Under the pieces are notes generated by a model. The model did no database searches and had not been told where the DNA came from. It saw only the letters and a list, made by a program, of their open reading frames with translations. DNA of 64,000 nucleotides from Deefgea piscis (GTDB lineage: Bacteria; Pseudomonadota; Gammaproteobacteria; Burkholderiales; Chitinibacteraceae): assembly GCF_013284055.1 (NCBI RefSeq), contig NZ_CP054143.1, positions 620,001-684,000 on the forward strand. The letters run 5' to 3'. Each line of letters opens with the position of its first letter. Position 1 is the stretch's first letter. Shown here one piece after another: positions 10,258 to 18,778 of this stretch. The translations under genes and the position numbers were made by a program.

Positions 10258-11793
10258 TTATATCAAGCGTTTGGCTATTGCCGCCAGAGCGGCTGGGCGA
10301 TTACCAAATGCGGCATACGTCGCAGCCGCTGCGGGTGCTAAGTCCATGTCATACGGCAAACGACCGGCAATCAACCACAGCTTTTCTGCTGGCAAACTCG
10401 CGACTAAATCGCGCTGCCCGATTGATAAGCACGCATTATATGTTTGCAACACCACTTGCTCAGCATCGGCCAGCATGGCCAACACTGCAGCTTGCTCTGC
10501 CTGCGTAGCTTGCGGCGAAATAATGACTTCCTTTACTGCCATCCCTGCTGCCAATAACAACGGTAGCAAAGTGCCGCGTGCCGCTTGGGATTGCCCCAAA
10601 GCGACTTCGTCGATTTCGGTGCGAGTTTGAATCTCAACGGTAATCAATAATGTCGATTTCGCGGCATCCAACGCTCGCCCCTCACCCAACACGGCCTGCT
10701 GCTGAATCTTCGCCGCCAGCTCAAGCGATTGAGCACTACGCAGCGAATGAATCGACGCGCTTTGCCACTGTTGTACTGCTGCAGTCTGCTTAAGCCGCGC
10801 AATTCGCGCCAATGATTGCTCAAGTCTTTTCACTGAAAGACTGCCGTTTTGCACATCGGCTTGCAAGGCTTGCACCGTTGCACGCTGCCAAGCCACGGTA
10901 TGCGACACCAGCACAATATCAGCGCCTGCATGAATCGCCTGCACTGCGCCCGCCACCGTGCCAACACCGGCGGCAATCGCGCCCATTTCAAGGCAATCGG
11001 TAAATACCACACCGTCAAAGCCCATTTCATCGCGCAGCAAACCCGTCAACACCGCGTGCGACAAGGTTGCTGGTGTATTGGGATCGGGTTCAAACGCAGG
11101 GAAAACCACGTGCGCGGTCATAATCGCATCGACGCCAGCGGCAATCGCCGCGCGAAATGGCGCGAGCTCAACCTCAAACAAACGCGCTTGATCCTGCGCG
11201 ACCAACGGCAAGCCGTAATGCGAATCGGCAGCGGTATCGCCGTGCCCCGGGAAATGCTTGGCCGTTGCCGCAACGCCCGCAGCCTGAATGCCGCGCATCG
11301 CCGCCAAACCATATTCATTGACTGTGGCCACGTTTTCACCAAACGAGCGCACGCCAATCACTGGATTTTGGCGGTTATTATTAATATCCAAATCAGGGGC
11401 AAAATTAATATTGATGCCCATCTGCCGCAATTCATCGGCGCCAATCTGATGCAAGGCGGCGCAATCGGCAGCGCTACCACCAATCGGGTACGCCATAGCA
11501 GATGGCAGCGGCGTAACGCCATTTTCAATCCGCATCACCATGCCGCCCTCTTGGTCAATCCCAATCAACAGCGGAATTGCCGAGACTTCGGCGTTAATCT
11601 CTTGCAGTCGACGACATAGCGCAGCGACTTGTGCCGGCGATTCAATATTGCGGCGAAACAAAATCACGCCGCCAATGCGCTGCTGGCGAATCAGACTTTC
11701 AATCTCTTGATTCACCACCAAACCATCAAAACCCACCATCAGCAATTGGCCGATTTGTTCCTGTAATGGAATCGGCGAAACAGCACTAGACAT
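10258..11793 (-). CDS. nagZ: GH3 beta-N-acetylglucosaminidase, NagZ-like, with extra C-terminal domain
   Basis: This 511-residue cytoplasmic-looking GH3 enzyme (no signal peptide) would remove N-acetylglucosamine from muropeptides or chitin oligomers. The NagZ signature KHFPGHGDT is at about 179-187, and the catalytic nucleophile is Asp266 in FTDCLEMGA. Typical proteobacterial NagZ is about 340 residues; this one carries about 170 more residues, as in the two-domain GH3 enzymes of Gram-positive bacteria. The frame is open from 11820, but the ATG at 11793 follows AAGGAT with good spacing and is preferred. With the chitobiase at 2.4 kb, a role in chitin rather than only peptidoglycan recycling is possible (inference). 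A terminator separates it from gltX upstream. Confidence 0.88.
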   Translation of the reverse strand: MSSAVSPIPLQEQIGQLLMVGFDGLVVNQEIESLIRQQRIGGVILFRRNIESPAQVAALCRRLQEINAEVSAIPLLIGIDQEGGMVMRIENGVTPLPSAMAYPIGGSAADCAALHQIGADELRQMGININFAPDLDINNNRQNPVIGVRSFGENVATVNEYGLAAMRGIQAAGVAATAKHFPGHGDTAADSHYGLPLVAQDQARLFEVELAPFRAAIAAGVDAIMTAHVVFPAFEPDPNTPATLSHAVLTGLLRDEMGFDGVVFTDCLEMGAIAAGVGTVAGAVQAIHAGADIVLVSHTVAWQRATVQALQADVQNGSLSVKRLEQSLARIARLKQTAAVQQWQSASIHSLRSAQSLELAAKIQQQAVLGEGRALDAAKSTLLITVEIQTRTEIDEVALGQSQAARGTLLPLLLAAGMAVKEVIISPQATQAEQAAVLAMLADAEQVVLQTYNACLSIGQRDLVASLPAEKLWLIAGRLPYDMDLAPAAAATYAAFGNRPAALAAIAKRLI

Positions 11794-11838
11794 CAAAATA
11801 TCCTTTGGCAATCGGCCCATGGCGATTGTTTAATCTGC

Positions 11839-11866
11839 AAAAAAAAAGGCCAAGATGGGCTTGGCC
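11839..11866 (-). terminator. Rho-independent terminator of gltX
   Basis: The stem GGCCAAG / CTTGGCC (11848-11854 and 11860-11866) is followed on the minus strand by nine T. Four T on the other side give weak symmetry. Confidence 0.9.
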
Positions 11867-11898
11867 TTTTGACACTCAGTTAGCAAATCATTGCAAGT

Positions 11899-13287
11899 TT
11901 AAGCCACTAAACGGCGCAGCACTTCCTCACGGCCAAGCAGCGCTAATACCGCGTCCACCGATGGCGTATTGGTGATGCCGCAGACTTTGGCGCGAATTGG
12001 CATGCCTACTTGCGGCATTTTTACGCCTTGTTGCTTCACAAACTCTTTAATCAACGCGCCCAAACTTGCCGCGTCCCATGTTGCCAACGATGCCGCTGCC
12101 TCAGCAAATAGCTTCAAGCGTTCTTCATCGGTCGGCGTCAGATGTTTATCGGCGATTTCTTGTGTTGGCGTTAAAGCACGATAGAAATATTCAGCTTGAT
12201 CGGCCATTTCAACTAAGGTTTGGCAACGATCTTTCAGCAAGGCGCACACGTCAGCGAGCGCTGGGCCGCCTTCCGTTGACACACCTTTATCGGCCAAAAA
12301 GCCAGCAACGCGCGCCGCGAGTTGCGCTGGATCGGCCGCTTTGATGTATTGGGCATTGGTCCACAGCAATTTATCGCGGTCCATCCGGCTTGGGCTGCCG
12401 CTGACGTCTTTTAAATCGAACCATTCAATAAATTGCGTTAACGAGAAAATCTCATCGTCGCCATGGCCCCAACCCAAGCGTGCCAAATAATTGAGCAGCG
12501 CTTCAGGCAAAATACCTTGCTTATCGTAATCAACCACCGACACCGCATCGCGGCGCTTCGACAATTTAACGCCTTGATCGTTATGAATCATTGGTAAATG
12601 GGCAAACAAAGGTACCGTTGCATCTAGCGCTTGGTAAATCACAATTTGCCGTGGGGTGTTGTTCACATGGTCGTCACCGCGAATAACGTGGGTAATTTGC
12701 ATATCCCAATCGTCAACCACCACGCAGAAGTTATACGTTGGCGTGCCATCCGGGCGCGCCAAGATCAAATCATCCAGTTCATCATGGCTGATTTCGATGC
12801 GACCTTTCACTTGGTCGTACCACACCACCGAGCCGCCCATTGGGGTTTTAAAACGCACGACTGGGGTGATATCGCTCGGAATCGCTGGCAAGGTTTTGCC
12901 AGTTTCTGGTCGCCAAGCACGGTTGTAACGTGGTTTTTCACCCCGGCTTTCGGCTTCTGCACGTTGCGCTTCGAGCTCTTCTTTACTGCAATAGCAGTAA
13001 TAAGCATGGCCTGAATCGAGTAAATGCTGGATCACGGTTTTGTAGCGATCCATTCTTTGCATTTGGTAAAACGGGCCTTCGTCGTAGTCCAAACCCACCC
13101 AATGCATGCCATCCATAATGGCGGCAACCGATTCTGGCGTTGAGCGCTCTAGATCGGTGTCTTCAATCCGCAAAACAAATTGGCCACCGTGTTTTTTGGC
13201 AAAAGCCCAAGAAAACAGCGCAGTGCGAACACCGCCAATGTGTAAGAGGCCAGTTGGAGAAGGGGCAAAACGAGTGCGAACTTTCAT
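11899..13287 (-). CDS. gltX: Glutamyl-tRNA synthetase
   Basis: This 462-residue class I aminoacyl-tRNA synthetase charges tRNA-Glu with glutamate. The nucleotide-binding motifs are RFAPSPTG followed by LHIGG (the HIGH-equivalent) near the N-terminus, and KLSKRRDA (the KMSKS-equivalent) in the middle. IEDTDLERST is also typical. A cysteine-rich stretch (YYCYCSKEEL) matches the zinc-binding insert of bacterial GluRS, though the full zinc ligand set cannot be judged by eye. The frame extends upstream to 13365, but the ATG at 13287 starts exactly at the conserved MKVRTRFAPSPTG and is chosen. Confidence 0.96.
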   Translation of the reverse strand: MKVRTRFAPSPTGLLHIGGVRTALFSWAFAKKHGGQFVLRIEDTDLERSTPESVAAIMDGMHWVGLDYDEGPFYQMQRMDRYKTVIQHLLDSGHAYYCYCSKEELEAQRAEAESRGEKPRYNRAWRPETGKTLPAIPSDITPVVRFKTPMGGSVVWYDQVKGRIEISHDELDDLILARPDGTPTYNFCVVVDDWDMQITHVIRGDDHVNNTPRQIVIYQALDATVPLFAHLPMIHNDQGVKLSKRRDAVSVVDYDKQGILPEALLNYLARLGWGHGDDEIFSLTQFIEWFDLKDVSGSPSRMDRDKLLWTNAQYIKAADPAQLAARVAGFLADKGVSTEGGPALADVCALLKDRCQTLVEMADQAEYFYRALTPTQEIADKHLTPTDEERLKLFAEAAASLATWDAASLGALIKEFVKQQGVKMPQVGMPIRAKVCGITNTPSVDAVLALLGREEVLRRLVA

Positions 13288-13419
13288 GGGCGCAGATCCG
13301 GCGAAAAGCAAAGATACTATTGTACCGGAAATGCGCAGCAATACAGCCCCAAAGCCATCTTTCAAAAGCTATACGGCGGGCTGAATTTTTTGGAAATTAA
13401 TGCGGCAAACAGCAACAAA

Positions 13420-14877
13420 TTACAAGGCGGCAACTTGGCGCGGTTTAGCCTGACTGAGCTTGCTATTGATGTCTAAGGTCAGATTACCCGGATTGTCGAC
13501 CATCACCGTAGTCGAGAATTCTGGCGCAGTGATTTTGCTCGGCTGCTCAAAACGCACCAAAATATCGTAATAGGTTTTCAGTCTTTCAACATAAATCACC
13601 GGTGCACCGCCGCGCGCATAACCGTATTTTAAGGTACTAAAATGCTCGGCTTTACGCAGCAAAGGTAAAACGCCTTTTAGATCAGTCCAGCTATCTGGAT
13701 TTTTATCTAAACGCTGCGCCAAGGTGCGCGCATCCTCAACATGGCCCAAGCCAATATTATACGCGGCCAAAGCTTGCCAAGTGCGATCCGGCTCTGGCAC
13801 ACGCTCAGGAATGCCTTTACGCATCAGTTGCACATAACGCGCGCCGCCCAAGATGCTTTCTTGTGGGTCAAGACGATTTACGCCAAGTAAAGACGCAGTA
13901 TCGTTGGTCAGCATCATAATGCCGCGCACGCCAGTCGGTGAAACGGAGGCGTTGTCCCAATGCGATTCTTGGTAGGCTAAAGCGGCCAATAAGCGCCAAT
14001 CAATGCCGGTTTCAGCTTCCGCTTTTAAGAAGGTCGCTTTAAATTGTGGCAACGTCGATTTGATACGACTCAGATAAGTCAGCGCATCGACTGGATCGAC
14101 TCGGTTGATGTGGCCGTAGTAACGGTCTTGCAACCGGCCTAATGAGCCATCGGCCATCGCTTGGCGGAAAAACGCTGACACCATGGTCGGCAGTTGGCTG
14201 TCGCCTTCCATCATGGCCCACGATAATTGCTGAGCACTGTCGCCAAAAGACTTGGAGATCGCCACATTGGGATAATAATTTTGGGCAATATCGGCCGCAT
14301 GCGAATCCACGACGGCGTAATCGAGTTTGCCGGACGCCACCAATTCAATCAAATCTTCGTTATCGACTTGATCAACGGTGTTCCAGAGTAAATTTGGAAA
14401 CTTAATTTTATGTTGCTGCAGTGAAGCGGTGTATTGCGGCAAGGTACTGAGCGTGCCTTGACCTTGTTCGATCTGACGCAAAACATTGCTTTCATTGCGC
14501 ACTGCGGGATAAACCAGAACCGGTTTCACCGTTTGATAGCCCGGACCAAACACCAAGCCCTCACCATCGATATCACGATGCACACCGACGGCCATATGCG
14601 CTTCTTTACGCTTTAAACGCTGCACCACTTCGCCATACGTCGCGGCCATAATAAAGCGAACTTTTAAACCATGCGCCTCGGCAAAACGGGTGACTAAATC
14701 GTATTCAATCCCCGCATAACGCCCTTCGGCATCCACGTATAAAGTGGTTGGTCCATTTTGTACCAGCACGGTCAATTCTTTTGACTCCGCCCATGGTAAT
14801 ACACGTTGTGCTGTTGACGAAAGGTTGCCACAGCCCAAAAGTAAACACGCTGAGAGCGCAGTTAAGAATCTCTTCAT
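13420..14877 (-). CDS. mltF: Membrane-bound lytic murein transglycosylase F-like lipoprotein
   Basis: This 485-residue protein would cleave peptidoglycan glycan strands at the outer membrane. The N-terminus is a lipoprotein signal with lipobox LLGC (Cys16). An amino-acid-binding-like (SBP_bac_3) domain follows at about 30-270. The C-terminal part is an SLT domain of the lysozyme fold, with the catalytic glutamate in LAYQESHWD and the motifs GVRGIMMLT and LAAYNIGLGHVEDA. This two-domain order is that of MltF. The gene stands alone on the minus strand. The ribosome site is weak (AGGC). Confidence 0.92.
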   Translation of the reverse strand: MKRFLTALSACLLLGCGNLSSTAQRVLPWAESKELTVLVQNGPTTLYVDAEGRYAGIEYDLVTRFAEAHGLKVRFIMAATYGEVVQRLKRKEAHMAVGVHRDIDGEGLVFGPGYQTVKPVLVYPAVRNESNVLRQIEQGQGTLSTLPQYTASLQQHKIKFPNLLWNTVDQVDNEDLIELVASGKLDYAVVDSHAADIAQNYYPNVAISKSFGDSAQQLSWAMMEGDSQLPTMVSAFFRQAMADGSLGRLQDRYYGHINRVDPVDALTYLSRIKSTLPQFKATFLKAEAETGIDWRLLAALAYQESHWDNASVSPTGVRGIMMLTNDTASLLGVNRLDPQESILGGARYVQLMRKGIPERVPEPDRTWQALAAYNIGLGHVEDARTLAQRLDKNPDSWTDLKGVLPLLRKAEHFSTLKYGYARGGAPVIYVERLKTYYDILVRFEQPSKITAPEFSTTVMVDNPGNLTLDINSKLSQAKPRQVAAL

Positions 14878-15240
14878 GCCTAGCCTGTTGATCGTTAAGT
14901 TGGACGCATTGTGCCAAGATATTTGAAAAACAACAAATTATTCAAGCACATCTGTGAAATGTACCTGCAAGCCCGCGCCCAAAAAAACGCCGCCAAGCAG
15001 CGTCAATTCAAGCGTTGCACAAAAAAACACCTCTGAATTTTATTCAGAAAATAAAAATATTTCTTCGCCGCTGCTCACCAAGAAAATGCAGCTACCTTAC
15101 AAATAATGGCACAAACCACACAAAAACCACATAGACAAACTTACACAATGCTGACAATCACTCAACCGATCAGCCTTAAAGCAAATTAACCAGCAACTCA
15201 ATTTCGCTCACGCCACAGAGATAGCGGCCAAGCAAGCGAC
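14878..15240. other. Gene-free region between mltF and the tRNA promoter
   Basis: About 360 bases with no credible open frame on either strand. It should hold the mltF promoter near 14.9 kb. I see no repeats or strong hairpins in it. Confidence 0.35.
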
Positions 15241-15269
15241 TTGGCAAATTAAGTTTGCGCGCGTAAAAT
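15241..15269 (+). promoter_or_regulatory. Promoter of tRNA-Ser
   Basis: A sigma-70 promoter with -35 TTGGCA (15241-15246), a 17-base spacer and -10 TAAAAT (15264-15269) puts the start of transcription about 7 bases before the mature tRNA. Confidence 0.75.
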
Positions 15270-15282
15270 TCGCCCTCTTGCT

Positions 15283-15372
15283 GGAGAGGTGGCAGAGTGG
15301 TTGAATGTACCTGACTCGAAATCAGGCGTAGTAGCGATACTATCGGGGGTTCGAATCCCCCTCTCTCCTCCA
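15283..15372 (+). tRNA. tRNA-Ser (anticodon CGA)
   Basis: A 90-base type II tRNA with encoded CCA end. The anticodon stem CTGA / TCAG encloses the loop CTCGAAA, so it reads UCG codons. It has the long variable arm (TAGTA GCGA TACTA) expected for serine and a T arm GGGGG-TTCGAAT-CCCCC. The acceptor stem is GGAGAGG / TCTCTCC. The base before CCA is T, whereas serine tRNAs normally carry G there. It stands alone between its own promoter and terminator. Confidence 0.97.
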
Positions 15373-15382
15373 AGCCCAATAC

Positions 15383-15415
15383 AAAAAGCCCTGATGCAAT
15401 CATCAGGGCTTTTTT
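15383..15415 (+). terminator. Bidirectional terminator, tRNA-Ser and PTS operon
   Basis: A perfect stem AGCCCTGATG / CATCAGGGCT with a 4-base loop is flanked by an A-run and a T-run. It can end the tRNA transcript on the plus strand and the PTS transcript on the minus strand. Confidence 0.93.
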
Positions 15416-15431
15416 CATGCTCAAGCGTTGC

Positions 15432-16690
15432 TTAATTGCTGATAAACATAAAACCAGTCAGCAATAAACCCACAACACCAAAATCAGTATCGCCAAAAGT
15501 GGTACCGGCAAAGCCTAATGCACCTAAGCTGCCCAATAACAAGGCCGGCAAGAAGCTAATCAACAAACCATTCACAAATGAGCCAACGATTGCGCCACGT
15601 AGTCCACCGGTGGCATTGCCATAAACGCCTGCCGTAGCACCGGTAAAAAAGTGCGGGATCAAGCCTGGAACAATCACCGCCAAACCGATAGCTGGCGTAA
15701 TAAACATCGCCAACAAGCCGCCGATAAAGCTAAACAAGAAACCAATCACCACCGCATTAGGGGCAAATGGAAAGATCGCTGGGCAATCGAGCGCCGGTTT
15801 GGCATTCGGAATTAATTTATCCGAGATGCCTTTAAAGGCCGGTACGATTTCCGAGATCAATAAACGCACCCCCGCTAAGATGATGTATACGCCTGCAGAG
15901 AACGTCAGTGCTTGCTTAAAGCCATATACGATGAAGTTCACGCCACCAGATAAATTTTGCTCGATGTAATCACTACCAGCGGCCATTGAAACAACAAAGA
16001 ATAACACCGCCATAGTTAAGGCCATTGAAATCGAGGTATCACGCAAAAACCGCAGTGAATCAGGGACTTTAATGTCTTCAGTCGAGCGACCATTTTTGCC
16101 CACTAGCTGACCGATCCAACCGGCCGCCAAATAACCAAATGAACCAAAATGACCCAAGGCAAAGTTGTCACTGCCAGTGACTTTGCGCGTTAAAGGTTGC
16201 AGCAAGGCCGGCATCACCACCATCAAGCAGCCCAATATGCACCCCCAAATAACACCACACTCCAGCTGCTATAACCGCCAGTGCTGAGCACCGCCACAAT
16301 CAAACACGCCATAAATAAGGTGTGATGACCGGTTAAAAAGATGTATTTGAGTGGCGTAAAGCGCGCCAACAACAAATTAAACACCATCCCCAAAATCATC
16401 ACATAGGCGGTTTGCGAGCCAACTTCTTTTAATGCCAGCGCGGTAATGCCTTCATTATTCGGAATCGTGCCCTTTAATCCATAGGCGTGATCAAAGACTT
16501 GGCGAAACACATCGAGCGAACCAATTAAGATTTGCGCACCGGCACCTAAAATCACAAAACCCAGAATGGTTTTAATCGTTCCGCCAATCACGTCGGAGAT
16601 TTTGGCTTTTTGCAGCAATAAGCCCGACAAGGCAAAAATACCAATCAAAATCGCGGGGTCAGATAAAACATCGAGTAGAAATTTAATCAT
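15432..16690 (-). pseudogene. PTS EIIC permease of ascorbate (UlaA/SgaT) type, split by a frameshift
   Basis: Two overlapping frames encode the N-part (16223-16690, 155 residues, several membrane segments, TGHHTLFMA) and the C-part (15432-16235) of one EIIC permease. The C-part continues with ALGHFGSFGYLAAGWIG and SFIGGLLAMFITPAIGL. This is the membrane channel of the ascorbate/SgaT PTS family. The break is at a run of five C on the plus strand (16242-16246). One more base there gives LFGGCILGCLMVV and a single frame of 419 residues, close to the family length. It may be a real inactivating mutation, slippage or a sequencing error. It is the last gene of the EIIA-EIIB-EIIC operon. The substrate is uncertain: L-ascorbate in Ula systems, but a sugar from chitin is conceivable. 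Confidence 0.85.
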
Positions 16691-16705
16691 CAGCTTGGCC
16701 TAGAT

Positions 16706-16975
16706 TTATTGATTGAGTTTTAATTCAAGCGCGGCGCGCACTTCGGCTTTATCCATAATATTGCGCACCCCGGCTAATTGGCGGCTACCATCATCGAGCT
16801 GGCTCATGATTTCGTGTGAACCGACAAATAAATCAGCCACTTCACCTTTGGCCGAAAATAAATCGGTATGACCCACTTCAGCATTCACGCCCATTTCTTT
16901 AAGCACTGAATTCACCGTCATTTCCAGCATCATGCTGCTACCCAAACCATTGCCACAAACGATCATAATTTTCAT
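16706..16975 (-). CDS. PTS EIIB component, ascorbate/lactose type
   Basis: This 89-residue cytoplasmic protein passes phosphate from EIIA to the sugar bound by EIIC. The phospho-cysteine lies in the N-terminal P-loop-like motif VCGNGLGSS (Cys7), as in UlaB/SgaB proteins. A good ribosome site (AAGGAG) precedes the ATG. It lies 11 bases after the EIIA gene and 15 bases before the broken EIIC gene, all on the minus strand, so they form one operon. EI and HPr are not encoded in this window. Confidence 0.92.
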   Translation of the reverse strand: MKIMIVCGNGLGSSMMLEMTVNSVLKEMGVNAEVGHTDLFSAKGEVADLFVGSHEIMSQLDDGSRQLAGVRNIMDKAEVRAALELKLNQ

Positions 16976-16986
16976 GGTGATACTCC

Positions 16987-17436
16987 TTAATTTGAAACGC
17001 TATTAATTAATGCCAATACGGCATCTACTGAATCGGCCGCGGCTAAAGCCGCAAATTTTTCTTCATCCATAATTAAATCGGCGAGTTGTTTTAAAGCGCG
17101 CTGATGGCTGCGGCTATCAATGGCCGAAAATGCAAATAGCATTCTGGCTTGCTCATCGGGCTCGCTACCAAAGGCCACCGGTTCAGTGAGTTTTAATAAA
17201 GACATCCCCATCGCTAATGCACCGGCTTCTGGGCGGGCATGTGGAATTGCCACATCAGGGGCAATCACAATATAAGGGCCCAATTCAATGACATTCGCAA
17301 TAATGGCATCGATATAGGCTGGCTCAATTGTTCCTCGTGCTAATAAAGGGGCGCATGATTCACGAACTGCTGTTTGCCAATCTGGGCATGAGGTTTTAAA
17401 TACGATGCTATCGGGGGTTAAAATTTCATTCAACAT
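16987..17436 (-). CDS. PTS EIIA component, mannitol/fructose/ascorbate type
   Basis: This 149-residue phosphocarrier has the PTS_EIIA_2 fold, with the active histidine in the motif VAIPHARPEAG. The frame is open upstream to a TTG at 17466, but the ATG at 17436 has a GAGG ribosome site nine bases away and the protein then begins MLNEILTPDSI, as UlaC-like proteins do. It is the first gene of a three-gene PTS operon (EIIA-EIIB-EIIC). In Ula systems expression is set by a local repressor, but no such regulator is encoded next to it here. It is divergent from the ATPase gene at 17694. Confidence 0.92.
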   Translation of the reverse strand: MLNEILTPDSIVFKTSCPDWQTAVRESCAPLLARGTIEPAYIDAIIANVIELGPYIVIAPDVAIPHARPEAGALAMGMSLLKLTEPVAFGSEPDEQARMLFAFSAIDSRSHQRALKQLADLIMDEEKFAALAAADSVDAVLALINSVSN

Positions 17437-17693
17437 CTGGCATTCCTCGGTTAAGTCATTCAGCAAAATTCAATGACTTCATGCTACGCCCAATGAAAAT
17501 GAATAAAACCAACAAAATACCCATAATTAATATTTTTAAACCAAGGGCATAGCGCGCAATGTCGATGCATAAAATCAATACCATAAATAAAAATTAACTG
17601 TATTAACATTGACTTAATACCAATACATAAAATTTTTATGCGTACATAATTGATTTATTTCTTTAATGCATAATTATTCATTGGAGCATAAAA

Positions 17694-18776
17694 ATTTCTA
17701 ATCCAAACCCATGGCACTATCCGCGCCAATCGCTGGCTGCAATGCTATTTCAACTTTGGGAAAACGAGTTGGCTGACTGCATCACCTTGCTGGCACCGCG
17801 TGCTGGCGGCAAGAGCCATTTTTTGCAGCATGACCTCGTGCCATGGCTAGAAAAACAAGGTTGGCGCACTCAGTATTTTTCTTGTGCTCAAGTCCCCAGC
17901 AAGTTTCTTGAGCTGCGCCTACGCGAAACACTGACCGATTTTGCGATGAATGAGCATTGGCTTAGCCATCAATTACAAAGCCTATTGCGTAAAAACCCAG
18001 CCAAAGAAAGTGCCAGCCCAATTGCCGCTTTATTGGCTCAGCTGCATAGCCAGAAAAAACCAGTGGCACTATTAATTGATGACGCGGATTTGCTGCTGCA
18101 AAAAGAGCGCGGCATGGTCTTGCTGGAAGAAATCTTCCACGCCATGCCGCCGCATGGTCAGTTCATTAAAATCATTTTCGCCTGCCAGCAACGACACCAC
18201 GCCGCGTATCCAAGCTTGCTGGCCCAGCATAGTGCCTGCCTCACTCTCCCCGAGATGGGCGCTGGCTATCTAGATCACTTACTCAATTTGTATAAGCAAC
18301 TCACGCAAAACATCGGCAAATCCAGCGCCATGAGCGACAACTATGCGGGGATTACTTGGGGGCAAATTGATCGCGCCAGCATCATGCCTGCCTTTGAAAA
18401 ACTCCAGCGCTCACCCGCAGCAATGCGCGCCATGATTGAAGAATTGGTGCTCGATCCGGTGAAATCACTACCGGAAGTGTTAGAGCGACAATTGCAGCGG
18501 CAACAGCAAGTGAGTATTGCGGCACTGGGTTGGGAAGATTTGGCGCGTTTAGATCGATTGTTATTGCTGGGGATTGCCGAAGGTCGGCAGCAATTTTATG
18601 AGCTGAAATACCGGCTTTGGCTCGCGGAACAAACCGGAAGCACAGCCATTAGCGCCTCGCAAATTCAAAGCAGCTTTAAAAAAATGCAAAGAAATCGAGT
18701 GATTGCCCAATTAGCGAATCAATGGCAAATCATTGACCCGCAATTGAGCAAACTACTGCGCCGTAATCACGAATAA
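17694..18776 (+). CDS. P-loop ATPase of unknown role, probable ATT start
   Basis: This protein of about 360 residues (344 from the first ATG at 17742) has a Walker A-like loop, LLAPRAGGKSHF, and a Walker B segment, VALLIDDADLLL. An arginine- and glutamine-rich C-terminal half includes a probable winged-helix-like end (FKKMQRNRVIAQLANQWQI). That layout resembles AAA or STAND-type ATPases such as ExeA or archaeal-type ATPases, but I do not recognise the family. No ribosome site stands before the ATG at 17742. In the same frame, ATT at 17694 is preceded by GGAG with a 7-base gap and would add 16 residues starting (M)SNPNPWHYPRQSLAA, which reads like real protein. No ATG, GTG or TTG occurs upstream before the stop at 17664. 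It converges on ackA, with only two bases between the stop codons. Confidence 0.75.
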   Translation: MSNPNPWHYPRQSLAAMLFQLWENELADCITLLAPRAGGKSHFLQHDLVPWLEKQGWRTQYFSCAQVPSKFLELRLRETLTDFAMNEHWLSHQLQSLLRKNPAKESASPIAALLAQLHSQKKPVALLIDDADLLLQKERGMVLLEEIFHAMPPHGQFIKIIFACQQRHHAAYPSLLAQHSACLTLPEMGAGYLDHLLNLYKQLTQNIGKSSAMSDNYAGITWGQIDRASIMPAFEKLQRSPAAMRAMIEELVLDPVKSLPEVLERQLQRQQQVSIAALGWEDLARLDRLLLLGIAEGRQQFYELKYRLWLAEQTGSTAISASQIQSSFKKMQRNRVIAQLANQWQIIDPQLSKLLRRNHE

Positions 18777-18778
18777 AC

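Noticed and set aside
17474-17522. ATACCC upstream of the PTS operon as another 49-bp repeat
   Set aside because: The matching left end is absent at the fixed distance (TGACTT instead of GGGTAT).
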